This document shows, one piece after another, positions 5,479 through 11,781 of a stretch of DNA of 12,538 nt (its first letter is position 1; each line of letters starts with the position of its first letter). The position numbers were made by a program, and so were the translations under genes. Under the pieces are notes generated by a model. It searched no databases. It was not told the origin of the DNA and saw only the letters and a program-made list of their open reading frames with translations. Source of the DNA: Bacillota bacterium (GTDB lineage: Bacteria > Bacillota_I > Bacilli_A > RFN20 > CAG-826); assembly GCA_023457325.1 (NCBI GenBank), contig JAEWLX010000068.1:1-12538 (forward strand), read 5' to 3'.

Positions 5479-6276
5479 ATGGAAGTAGTTATGAGTCAAG
5501 AAACAAAGATACCGAAAAAGAAAAAGAGCCTGATTGGTCGCATTTTGACGATTGTTTTCGGTGTGCTTATCGGTTTGCTTCTTATTGTGCAAATTTCTGG
5601 AACTATTTCCGCCTCAAATAATTACGGTGTCCAACGTTTTGGTGATTACCAAGTATTGGTTGTCGTGACTGATTCGATGGAACCATCGATTAAGGTGGGT
5701 GAAGGCATTTTTGTTAAAAAAACGCCGCTTAATGAAATTAAAGCTTCAACAACTATTGAGGCTCAGGATGGAGATGTCATTACTTTTTATAAGCCGAATG
5801 CTCCGATTCGCAATATGATTATTACCCATCGCGTAATTGAAGTAAGACCTCAAGAGGATGGTTCATTTGACTTTATCACAATAGGTGATAATCTCAATGC
5901 TCAAACATGTCCGGTAGGGGGATGTAATCCTGAAATTAATACCGATTATGTCAAAGGTGAATACGTTTTAGGCGTTGTTGTCGGGCAAAGTTATGCCTTT
6001 GGACAATTCTTTAGGATTACTTCTCATCCAATTGCCATTGCTGCTGTCGCAGTTGTCCCCTTACTTTACGTTTTCATTTCTTCCGTGATTGATGTTATCA
6101 AACATAGTAGAATGAAAGAAGAAACCATTAATTTCGATGAAATCGATGAGTTTGAAATTCTAAAACAACGAGAAAAGTTAAGAATATTAGTAGAAATGGA
6201 GAAAGATAAACTACGCCAAGAGCAAATCGATAGTGATCTTTCTAAGTTAAAGGGGGATGGCGATGATGGAAAATAG
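5479..6276 (+). CDS. sipW: SipW-type (ER/archaeal-like) signal peptidase I
   Basis: 265 aa. This is a membrane protease of family S26 that removes signal peptides. One N-terminal membrane helix (about 18-42) precedes the catalytic box TDSMEPS, with nucleophile S66. The second box is THRVIEV, with H117 in place of the Lys of ordinary bacterial SPase I; this marks the SipW/ER Ser-His type. The third box GDN (136-138; D137) follows. A second membrane helix (about 185-209) is followed by a 55-residue charged, helix-forming cytoplasmic tail, longer than I would expect for SipW. Two starts are possible: ATG 5479 (used here, 2 nt after the previous stop) or ATG 5491, which has GGAAG six bases upstream. 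In Bacillus subtilis SipW processes TasA and TapA; the co-transcribed 386-aa protein is the likely substrate here. Confidence 0.9.
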   Translation: MEVVMSQETKIPKKKKSLIGRILTIVFGVLIGLLLIVQISGTISASNNYGVQRFGDYQVLVVVTDSMEPSIKVGEGIFVKKTPLNEIKASTTIEAQDGDVITFYKPNAPIRNMIITHRVIEVRPQEDGSFDFITIGDNLNAQTCPVGGCNPEINTDYVKGEYVLGVVVGQSYAFGQFFRITSHPIAIAAVAVVPLLYVFISSVIDVIKHSRMKEETINFDEIDEFEILKQREKLRILVEMEKDKLRQEQIDSDLSKLKGDGDDGK

Positions 6277-7840
6277 AACAAGTAAACCCACGAAAAAATT
6301 ACCAAATCACAATAAGCGATGTATCATTTTCCAAACGTCTTTTTTCACTGTCTTCTTATTATTGATTCTCACTGGTTTTGGTCTATTTGACGCCATTCTT
6401 GGTCCCATCGGCCGGTGGATTGTCTTTTCTTTGCTAGTGGCTGGTAGCATCACGTTGCTAATTTTTTCATTACTTACTTTTGCCAAAGCTCAAAAAGTCA
6501 CAGTTAAAAAAATTATTAATCCTGATATCTTTCCTTTGCTTGATAACATTTTTGATGAGCGGGAATTGGTTATTAACATTAACAATCTTTTAAAAAGGAA
6601 AAGTGGTAAAAACGCAGCGGCTGTGTCGTTTTCAACTTTCAAATTTAAAAAGGAAGTTTTCCTCCGTTATGGCTATCAAAAAGAATCGGATGTTATTAGT
6701 ACTGTTTTTTATGCAATCGAACAAATTAAAGAAGCTAATCCCAAAATCGTTTATGGTTACGATTATAGCGACAACTTCCTTATTTTTATTCCCAACACAA
6801 GCGAAAAAGACGTTCTGCCCTTATTAGAAAAACTAACATCAATTATTAATCGTCTTTTGGAAGATAATAAAATTGGCATCGATTTTTACCCTCATTATGG
6901 AATCTTTTTAAGAGGCGAAGAGGGCGCATCTGCTGAAACAATGTTTCAAAATTCATTAATTGCCAGCGATTTTGGTCGTTTGAGTTCGGAACGTGGTGGC
7001 GCATTCATCTTTAATGAAACAATGTTTAGCAAAAACGAGCGTAATGTTGGTTTGGCGCGTGATATTGAGCGCGGCTTAGAAAATGGAGAATTTCAAGTCT
7101 ATTATCAACCGAAGTACGATTTGAAACTTAAACGCTTTTCGGGCGCAGAAGGATTATTAAGGTGGCATCATCCCGAACGGGGAACTATTTTGCCAGCAGC
7201 CTTTATTTCCTTAGCCGAACAATCGGAATTAATTATCAAAATTGATCATTATGTGATTCACAAAGTATGTGAAAACATCGCCGAGTGGCGTAATCGCGGC
7301 CAAAGATTATTGCCGATTTCGATCAATTTATCAAAGCGCACTGTCTTCACGGCTGATATTGCTGATTTTATCGAAGAAGCGATTAAAAAATACGAAGTTA
7401 GTCCTCTTTTACTTGAAATAGAAATTGTTGAATCACCCTCGCCTTATGATGTTTTGTATCTTCTTTCGACCGTCAAAAAAATCAAAGCTCTCGGTATTAA
7501 AGTTGCTATAGATGATTTTGGAACGGGTTTCTCTTCCCTCAGTTATATTAAGCGCATTCCTTTTGACATCATCAAGATTGACAAGGCTTTCTTAAGTGAT
7601 TTGGAAATTGACTATAAATCACGTGGCCTAGTTAAAGAGATCATTAAACTCGCTCATATTTTAGAAACTTATGTCGTCATCGAAGGCGTTCAGGAACATG
7701 AACAAATAAAACTTTTGCAATCAATGGAAGCTGATTGTATTCAAGGCTACTATTATAGTGAGCCGCTAAGACCCGATGATTATCTTCGCTTCATTACGGA
7801 CAATAAATTTGAAAAAGGAAGGAGACAAGGCAAAAAATGA
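6263..7840 (+). CDS. Membrane EAL-domain c-di-GMP phosphodiesterase with degenerate GGDEF
   Basis: About 525 aa. Numbers here count from an upstream ATG at 6257; ATG 6263 is preferred because AGGGGG (6251-6256) lies 6 nt ahead of it. Two membrane helices (about 22-47 and 53-76) are followed by a degenerate GGDEF-like domain in which the signature reads YSDNF (170-174), so no cyclase activity is expected. A full EAL domain (about 270-510) follows. The motif is EGL with E298, and N357, E389, D419-D420 (DDFGTG), K443 (IDKAF), E476 and Q496 (QGYYYS) are all present. This is the complete metal and catalytic set, so it should cleave c-di-GMP to pGpG at the membrane. It overlaps the end of the signal peptidase gene and its own stop overlaps the next start (ATGA), implying translational coupling. 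The operon's riboswitch senses its substrate. Confidence 0.92.
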   Translation: MMENRTSKPTKKLPNHNKRCIIFQTSFFTVFLLLILTGFGLFDAILGPIGRWIVFSLLVAGSITLLIFSLLTFAKAQKVTVKKIINPDIFPLLDNIFDERELVININNLLKRKSGKNAAAVSFSTFKFKKEVFLRYGYQKESDVISTVFYAIEQIKEANPKIVYGYDYSDNFLIFIPNTSEKDVLPLLEKLTSIINRLLEDNKIGIDFYPHYGIFLRGEEGASAETMFQNSLIASDFGRLSSERGGAFIFNETMFSKNERNVGLARDIERGLENGEFQVYYQPKYDLKLKRFSGAEGLLRWHHPERGTILPAAFISLAEQSELIIKIDHYVIHKVCENIAEWRNRGQRLLPISINLSKRTVFTADIADFIEEAIKKYEVSPLLLEIEIVESPSPYDVLYLLSTVKKIKALGIKVAIDDFGTGFSSLSYIKRIPFDIIKIDKAFLSDLEIDYKSRGLVKEIIKLAHILETYVVIEGVQEHEQIKLLQSMEADCIQGYYYSEPLRPDDYLRFITDNKFEKGRRQGKK

Positions 7841-8568
7841 TTTTAATAATTGGCACGACAGAAGACGATATTTTCTACTTTAAAAACCGTATGAAAATTT
7901 CGGAAAAAAACATGATCGCCTCAAAGTATCCTTACTATGTTGGTACGTTTGCTGGCAAAGATATTTGCTTAGCTTATAGCGGATATTCAAATATTGCCTC
8001 GGCGGTGGTCACGAGTTTTATGATTACCAAGTACAAGCCTTATATTGTCATTTGTGTTGGTACTGTTTCCGCCTTTAGCGAAAACTTGCACCAGAGCGAA
8101 CTTTTTATTGCGGAACGCGTCTATCTCGGCGATATCGATTTTACGCCTCTTGGTACCAATACGCGATATGGACAAATTAAAGAAATGCCGGCGTTTTACT
8201 CTTCGGAAGAGGATTATATTAAACTAATCGAGACCATTAACTCGCGGACTGAGAATTTGCATATCGGCCGCGGACCACTAATTTCAACAAATGTCTTCTT
8301 TAAAAACCGCAAGAAAGCCAACGAGTTGCTTGAAAATAACTTTGCGCATATCGAAAGCACGACAGCCTTTGACACCGAAGCGGGTGGCGTTATTACCGCT
8401 TGCTATATTCAGGAAGTGCCATGGATTCTCCTTAAAGCCGTTAACTATGAAATTGGTAAGGATGCCCAGTTGATGTCATCACTGCGGATCGGAATTGAAG
8501 CGCAGCCCCATATTGGAAGCCTTATCGAAACCTTGCTTGAAGAACTCGTTCATTCGTTTGATAATTAG
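7837..8568 (+). CDS. MTA/SAH nucleosidase-like (purine nucleoside phosphorylase superfamily) protein
   Basis: 243 aa, the usual length for MTAN (Pfs). The fold signature is visible: IIGTTEDD at the N-terminus, with E9 where MTAN has its catalytic Glu; CVGTVSAF (the glycine-containing phosphate/ribose loop, VGTAGG-like in the family); DTEAGGV, with E181 as the ribose-binding Glu; and LKAVNYE near the C-terminus. In canonical MTAN that last motif carries the catalytic Asp (RAISD) that protonates N7 of adenine; here the position is N203. Activity or substrate may therefore differ, for example toward phosphorolysis, another base, or ligand sensing. The start overlaps the EAL stop by four bases and AGGAAGGAG lies 12 nt upstream. 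It is the last gene of the operon, followed by a terminator. Its link to c-di-GMP or matrix formation is unknown. Confidence 0.75.
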   Translation: MILIIGTTEDDIFYFKNRMKISEKNMIASKYPYYVGTFAGKDICLAYSGYSNIASAVVTSFMITKYKPYIVICVGTVSAFSENLHQSELFIAERVYLGDIDFTPLGTNTRYGQIKEMPAFYSSEEDYIKLIETINSRTENLHIGRGPLISTNVFFKNRKKANELLENNFAHIESTTAFDTEAGGVITACYIQEVPWILLKAVNYEIGKDAQLMSSLRIGIEAQPHIGSLIETLLEELVHSFDN

Positions 8569-8583
8569 AACGTTATGTTACTT

Positions 8584-8617
8584 AAAAATGGTGATGACTC
8601 GCCATTTTTTTAATTTA
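8584..8617 (+). terminator. Rho-independent terminator ending the six-gene operon
   Basis: AAAAATGGTGA (8584-8594) pairs with TCGCCATTTTT (8599-8609) with one G-U pair and a TGAC loop, and more T follows. It lies 16 nt after the last stop codon. Confidence 0.9.
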
Positions 8618-8639
8618 TTAAAATAATTGCTATTTTTCC

Positions 8640-8668
8640 TTGTGAAAGCTTCGCTATTTTATTATTAT
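8640..8668 (+). promoter_or_regulatory. Probable SigA promoter of the REC-PAS-EAL gene
   Basis: TTGTGA (8640-8645) and TATTAT (8663-8668) are separated by 17 bp. The predicted start near 8675 gives an 80-nt leader that contains copy 2 of the shared 25-nt motif. No riboswitch signature is seen in this leader. Confidence 0.6.
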
Positions 8669-8709
8669 AAAAATAATGGTTTTGTAATCATCAAAAGTCA
8701 ATTAGTTAC

Positions 8710-8734
8710 AAGGAAACCGTTTTAAACCGTTGTC
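8710..8734 (+). repeat. Copy 2 of the 25-nt motif shared with the riboswitch operon
   Basis: This copy is a clean tandem pair, AAACCGTT-TT-AAACCGTT (8714-8731), flanked by AAGG and GTC. The 10-bp period places both half-sites on one DNA face. It lies between the putative promoter and the start codon, where binding by a repressor, or folding in the RNA, could affect expression. Copy 1 at 888-912 is 20/25 identical. Confidence 0.55.
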
Positions 8735-8755
8735 CAAAATGAAATCGAGGTCTTG

Positions 8756-11242
8756 ATGTTAGAAAAGATAATCGTCGTCACTAATTCAGAAAGAGATTCG
8801 GATGTTATTAAGGAGACTCTTTTAAACAATACGGTGATGATTGCCAATAACATTTATGAAGCCTTACTCCTCTTAGATGCCTATTCTGATATTAAACTGA
8901 TGTTTTTGGATATTGATTTGCCCGAGATGTCAAGTTATCACTTATTAGCTCTTTTAAAAATGAATGAAAAATATGATGCAATTCGCGTCATTATTATGTC
9001 TCATAATCCCAAACTTGAGACGATGCTCAAGGGGCCAGAGCTCAGCAGTGTTGATTATCTTCATAAGCCAATTGATCCCGAACCATTGAAACTCATCGTT
9101 CGTTTGCAATCCGAAATTATAAATCAGAAATCGCTTGTCGATAAAATGAGCGGGACTAATTATGTTTTTGATTTATTGTTTAACGAAGCCCCTTTTGGTA
9201 TCGCTATAACGAAGATCAGCACAAAAACAAAGGATTATACGCCACTTACTGTTTCGGTGAATCCCTCATATGAGCGAATCGTCGGAAGAAAAGAAGCATC
9301 TTTTCAAAGTTATGACTGGCGAAAAATTACCCATCCTGATGATTTAAAAGCAAGTGAGGTTTTTTATGAAAGACTTGTCACGGGCGAAATCAAGAGTTAT
9401 GTTCGCAAAAAACGTTATATCCATCCCGATGGCAAAGTTGTTTGGGTTAATATGGTTGTCTCGGCTATTGGCAAAAACGAAGAAGAAGAATTCTCCTTTT
9501 TAACCTTAATTGAAGATATTACTGAATCGACACTTGCCGAACAGAAACTTCAAGAAAGTGAACGTAGCAAATCTGTCCTTCTTTCCCATTTACCAGGCAT
9601 GGCATATCGTTGTAACAATGACAGCGAATGGACGATGCTTTTTGTTTCCGAAGGATGTTATAAATTGACTGGGTATCGTCCCGATGCTTTATTAAATAAT
9701 AAAGAATTATCCTATAATGATTTAATTATGCCTTCATACCGCAAACTGTTGGTGGAAGAATGGAAAAGAATAATTTCAAAAAAGCAAACTTTCCGTTATG
9801 AATATCAAATTGTAACAGCCACTGGCGAACCTAAGTGGGTTCTTGAACTAGGAGAACCGATTTACGGAAGCGATGGTAAGGTTGAAGCTTTGGAAGGCAT
9901 TGTTATTGATATTTCTGAGCAAAAAATGATGGAAGATGAGCTTCAACACAAAAACGATTACAATGAGTGGACAGAATTATTAAATCGCAATTATCTTGAA
10001 AGATTCCTATATAGAGAATTAAAAACAAAAAAATCGATGAAACGAGCTTTGCTCGTCGTTAATTTAAACTCGATTCAAACGCTGACGCCTATTCATGGCT
10101 ATCATTATGCGCAAGACTTGATGAAGCGCATTGCCAACGAACTCAAAAAGAATGCCTGTGAAAAATGCGACTTGTTTCTGACACACGAGAACCGTCTGAC
10201 ATTTTTTATAAGAGACTATGCTGATAAGAGTAATCTTTTAACTTTCTATGAACGAATAGCCGCAATTATCGAGCCAATTGCCCTTTTAGAAAGAATATCC
10301 TGTGGTGTCGGTATTTATGAGTTAACTAATCATGATAAGCCATCAGAAGTTGATAATATTTTAAAGAAACTTCTGTTGGCGAGTGAAAAAGCATATATCA
10401 ATGATGATCGACCGATGCACTATGTTTTCTTTGACGAACAAATGGAAGCGACAATTAATCGCGAAAAAGATATTCAAAAAGAATTAGTCGAAATCGCTAA
10501 CGGAATAGATGAGGACCGGCTCTTTCTTCAATATCAACCAATTATTGATCTGCGAACGAATAAAGTAAGTGGCTTCGAGGCTCTCGTGCGTCTTAAAAGC
10601 GAAAAGCACGGCATTGTGCCACCCCTTGATTTTATTCCTCTTATGGAGCGAACAAAGTTAATTATTCCCATTGGTGAACGTATTACGCACCGAGCCATTA
10701 AGTTTTTAAAATACCTTGAAGAAAGCGGATATGGGCAATTGTCAATTTCAATAAACGTGTCCGCCATTCAGCTACTTGATCCAAATTTCACTAAGCACTT
10801 TTTGAATATTATTAAGAAGTTAAAGGCAAATCCTAATAAAATTTGGGTCGAATTAACTGAATCGGTTTTTGCATCCAACTATCAAGAGATTAATAGTGTT
10901 CTTGGCGGACTAATTGAAAAGGGAATTCGCGTGGCGATTGATGACTTCGGTACAGGGTTTTCTTCGCTGCACCGCCTCTTAGCAATTAACATTAACGCCA
11001 TCAAAATCGATAAGGCCTTTATGGATGGAATCGAATTCATTAATATCGATGAAGCTATTACAAAAGATATTGTTTCCCTTGGTCAGAAGCTCGGCTATAC
11101 CGTCGTTGCTGAAGGTGTGGAAAGCGAAATACAGAAAGATTATTTAATGGCTTATGGCTGTGATAGAGCACAAGGTTATTTCTTCAGTAAGCCTTTAAAT
11201 GAAGATGATACAATTCCGTTTATTAAAAAATATGATATATAA
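8756..11242 (+). CDS. REC-PAS-PAS-(degenerate GGDEF)-EAL c-di-GMP phosphodiesterase
   Basis: 828 aa counted from ATG 8756. This start is preferred over TTG 8753 because GAGGT (8747-8751) would be only one base from the TTG. A receiver domain (1-120) has D52 as phospho-acceptor (FLDIDLPEM), S86 and K106, but the usual acidic pair after the first strand is replaced (VVTNSE). Two PAS domains follow (about 125-260 and 268-395), each ending in a DIT/DIS-type motif. The GGDEF-like domain (about 400-560) reads HENRL (477-481) and should be inactive. The EAL domain (about 575-820) is complete: E608 (EALVR), N667, E699, D729-D730, K753, E786 and Q806. No membrane segment is seen, so it is a cytosolic sensor-regulated hydrolase of c-di-GMP. 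It has its own promoter and shares an upstream motif with the riboswitch operon. No partner kinase lies in the window. Confidence 0.92.
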   Translation: MLEKIIVVTNSERDSDVIKETLLNNTVMIANNIYEALLLLDAYSDIKLMFLDIDLPEMSSYHLLALLKMNEKYDAIRVIIMSHNPKLETMLKGPELSSVDYLHKPIDPEPLKLIVRLQSEIINQKSLVDKMSGTNYVFDLLFNEAPFGIAITKISTKTKDYTPLTVSVNPSYERIVGRKEASFQSYDWRKITHPDDLKASEVFYERLVTGEIKSYVRKKRYIHPDGKVVWVNMVVSAIGKNEEEEFSFLTLIEDITESTLAEQKLQESERSKSVLLSHLPGMAYRCNNDSEWTMLFVSEGCYKLTGYRPDALLNNKELSYNDLIMPSYRKLLVEEWKRIISKKQTFRYEYQIVTATGEPKWVLELGEPIYGSDGKVEALEGIVIDISEQKMMEDELQHKNDYNEWTELLNRNYLERFLYRELKTKKSMKRALLVVNLNSIQTLTPIHGYHYAQDLMKRIANELKKNACEKCDLFLTHENRLTFFIRDYADKSNLLTFYERIAAIIEPIALLERISCGVGIYELTNHDKPSEVDNILKKLLLASEKAYINDDRPMHYVFFDEQMEATINREKDIQKELVEIANGIDEDRLFLQYQPIIDLRTNKVSGFEALVRLKSEKHGIVPPLDFIPLMERTKLIIPIGERITHRAIKFLKYLEESGYGQLSISINVSAIQLLDPNFTKHFLNIIKKLKANPNKIWVELTESVFASNYQEINSVLGGLIEKGIRVAIDDFGTGFSSLHRLLAININAIKIDKAFMDGIEFINIDEAITKDIVSLGQKLGYTVVAEGVESEIQKDYLMAYGCDRAQGYFFSKPLNEDDTIPFIKKYDI

Positions 11243-11266
11243 AAAAGCAAGGTGTTAATCCTTGCT
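11241..11266 (-). terminator. Rho-independent terminator of the HIT gene (minus strand)
   Basis: Read on the minus strand, AGCAAGG, a 7-nt loop and CCTTGCT are followed by TTTTTATAT. The stem is 11246-11252 with 11260-11266. The hairpin also exists on the plus strand but lacks a U-tract there. It abuts the stop of the EAL gene. Confidence 0.88.
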
Positions 11267-11274
11267 CATCAGTG

Positions 11275-11299
11275 AAGGTCTTTATTCAAGGCCTTTTTT
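11275..11299 (+). terminator. Plus-strand terminator of the REC-PAS-EAL gene, inside the HIT 3' end
   Basis: AAGGTC (11275-11280) pairs with GGCCTT (11290-11295), with one G-U pair, and a T run follows to 11299. The element overlaps the last codons of the convergent HIT gene. The stem is short, so efficiency may be moderate. Confidence 0.55.
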
Positions 11300-11707
11300 A
11301 ATTTCGGTAGCCAGCATTGGAAGATTCAAATCAGACAAACGCCTATTTTTCAGCATGGTAATTTGAAAGCCCTCGTCAGCGATGTAGCGAGGAATCACAT
11401 GAACATGAAAGTGCATGACAACTTGACCAGCCTCTTTATTGATATTAGTGAGGATATTTACTCCTTTAGCGCCGAGCATCGAAATATCGGCCTGTGCGAC
11501 GCGCTGGGCAACGTCCATGACTTTATGCATGATCCATTTCGGAGTGGCGACATAGTTTGGAAAATGTTTTTTGGGAATGACTAAAGCGTGACCAGGAGTA
11601 ACTTGGGAAATGTCTAAGAAAGCCAGGACATCATCATCTTCATAAATTTTACTCGCGCCAATTTCGCCACGGACAATTTTGCAAAAGACACAGTCGATAT
11701 TGTTCAT
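11282..11707 (-). CDS. HIT-family nucleotide hydrolase
   Basis: 141 aa. HIT proteins hydrolyse nucleoside phosphoramidates or dinucleotide phosphates in the cytosol. The active-site motif H99-F-H101-V-H103-V-I-P is intact, with H101 as the expected nucleophile. An N-terminal CxxC (C6-V-F-C9) fits the zinc-binding Hint-type bacterial branch, and LDISQVTPGHALVIPKKH is the standard substrate-binding strand region. The length is typical. The start is set at ATG 11707 because GGAGG (minus strand, 11717-11713) lies five bases upstream; a longer reading from TTG 11719 would place the ribosome site inside the gene. It has its own promoter (11753-11781) and terminator, and converges on the EAL gene. 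Its exact substrate cannot be told from sequence. Confidence 0.93.
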   Translation of the reverse strand: MNNIDCVFCKIVRGEIGASKIYEDDDVLAFLDISQVTPGHALVIPKKHFPNYVATPKWIMHKVMDVAQRVAQADISMLGAKGVNILTNINKEAGQVVMHFHVHVIPRYIADEGFQITMLKNRRLSDLNLPMLATEIKKGLE

Positions 11708-11720
11708 ACTAACCTCCAAA

Positions 11721-11750
11721 GATAAGAAAGGAGGACGTTTCCATCCTCCT
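11721..11750 (-). terminator. Terminator of the right-hand minus-strand gene, ahead of HIT
   Basis: On the minus strand AGGAGGA and TCCTCCT (11750-11744 with 11735-11729) form a 7-bp stem with an 8-nt loop, followed by the T-rich TTCTTATC. It lies 28 nt past the stop codon at 11778. The U-tract is imperfect. Confidence 0.65.
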
Positions 11751-11752
11751 CT

Positions 11753-11781
11753 ATTATAGATTTAAACTATTTAGCTATCAA
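11753..11781 (-). promoter_or_regulatory. SigA promoter of the HIT gene
   Basis: On the minus strand TTGATA (11781-11776) is followed after 17 bp by a perfect TATAAT (11758-11753). The -35 overlaps the last codons of the upstream gene. The predicted start near 11746 lies inside the first arm of the terminator hairpin, so HIT mRNA made here would lack the intact hairpin. Confidence 0.8.

Noticed and set aside
5362..5592. Antisense reading frame over the charged tail of the 468-aa protein
   Set aside because: Its Arg/Ser/Phe-rich composition is the expected complement of AAG/AGA/GAA-rich codons; no start signal is seen.
8640..8755. A second c-di-GMP riboswitch before the REC-PAS-EAL gene
   Set aside because: The leader lacks GGCAAA, GACGCAAA and GGTAGCC motifs; only the shared 25-nt motif is present.
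10534..10767. Antisense reading frame within the EAL domain
   Set aside because: The opposite strand encodes conserved catalytic EAL motifs, and the antisense frame has no recognisable features.
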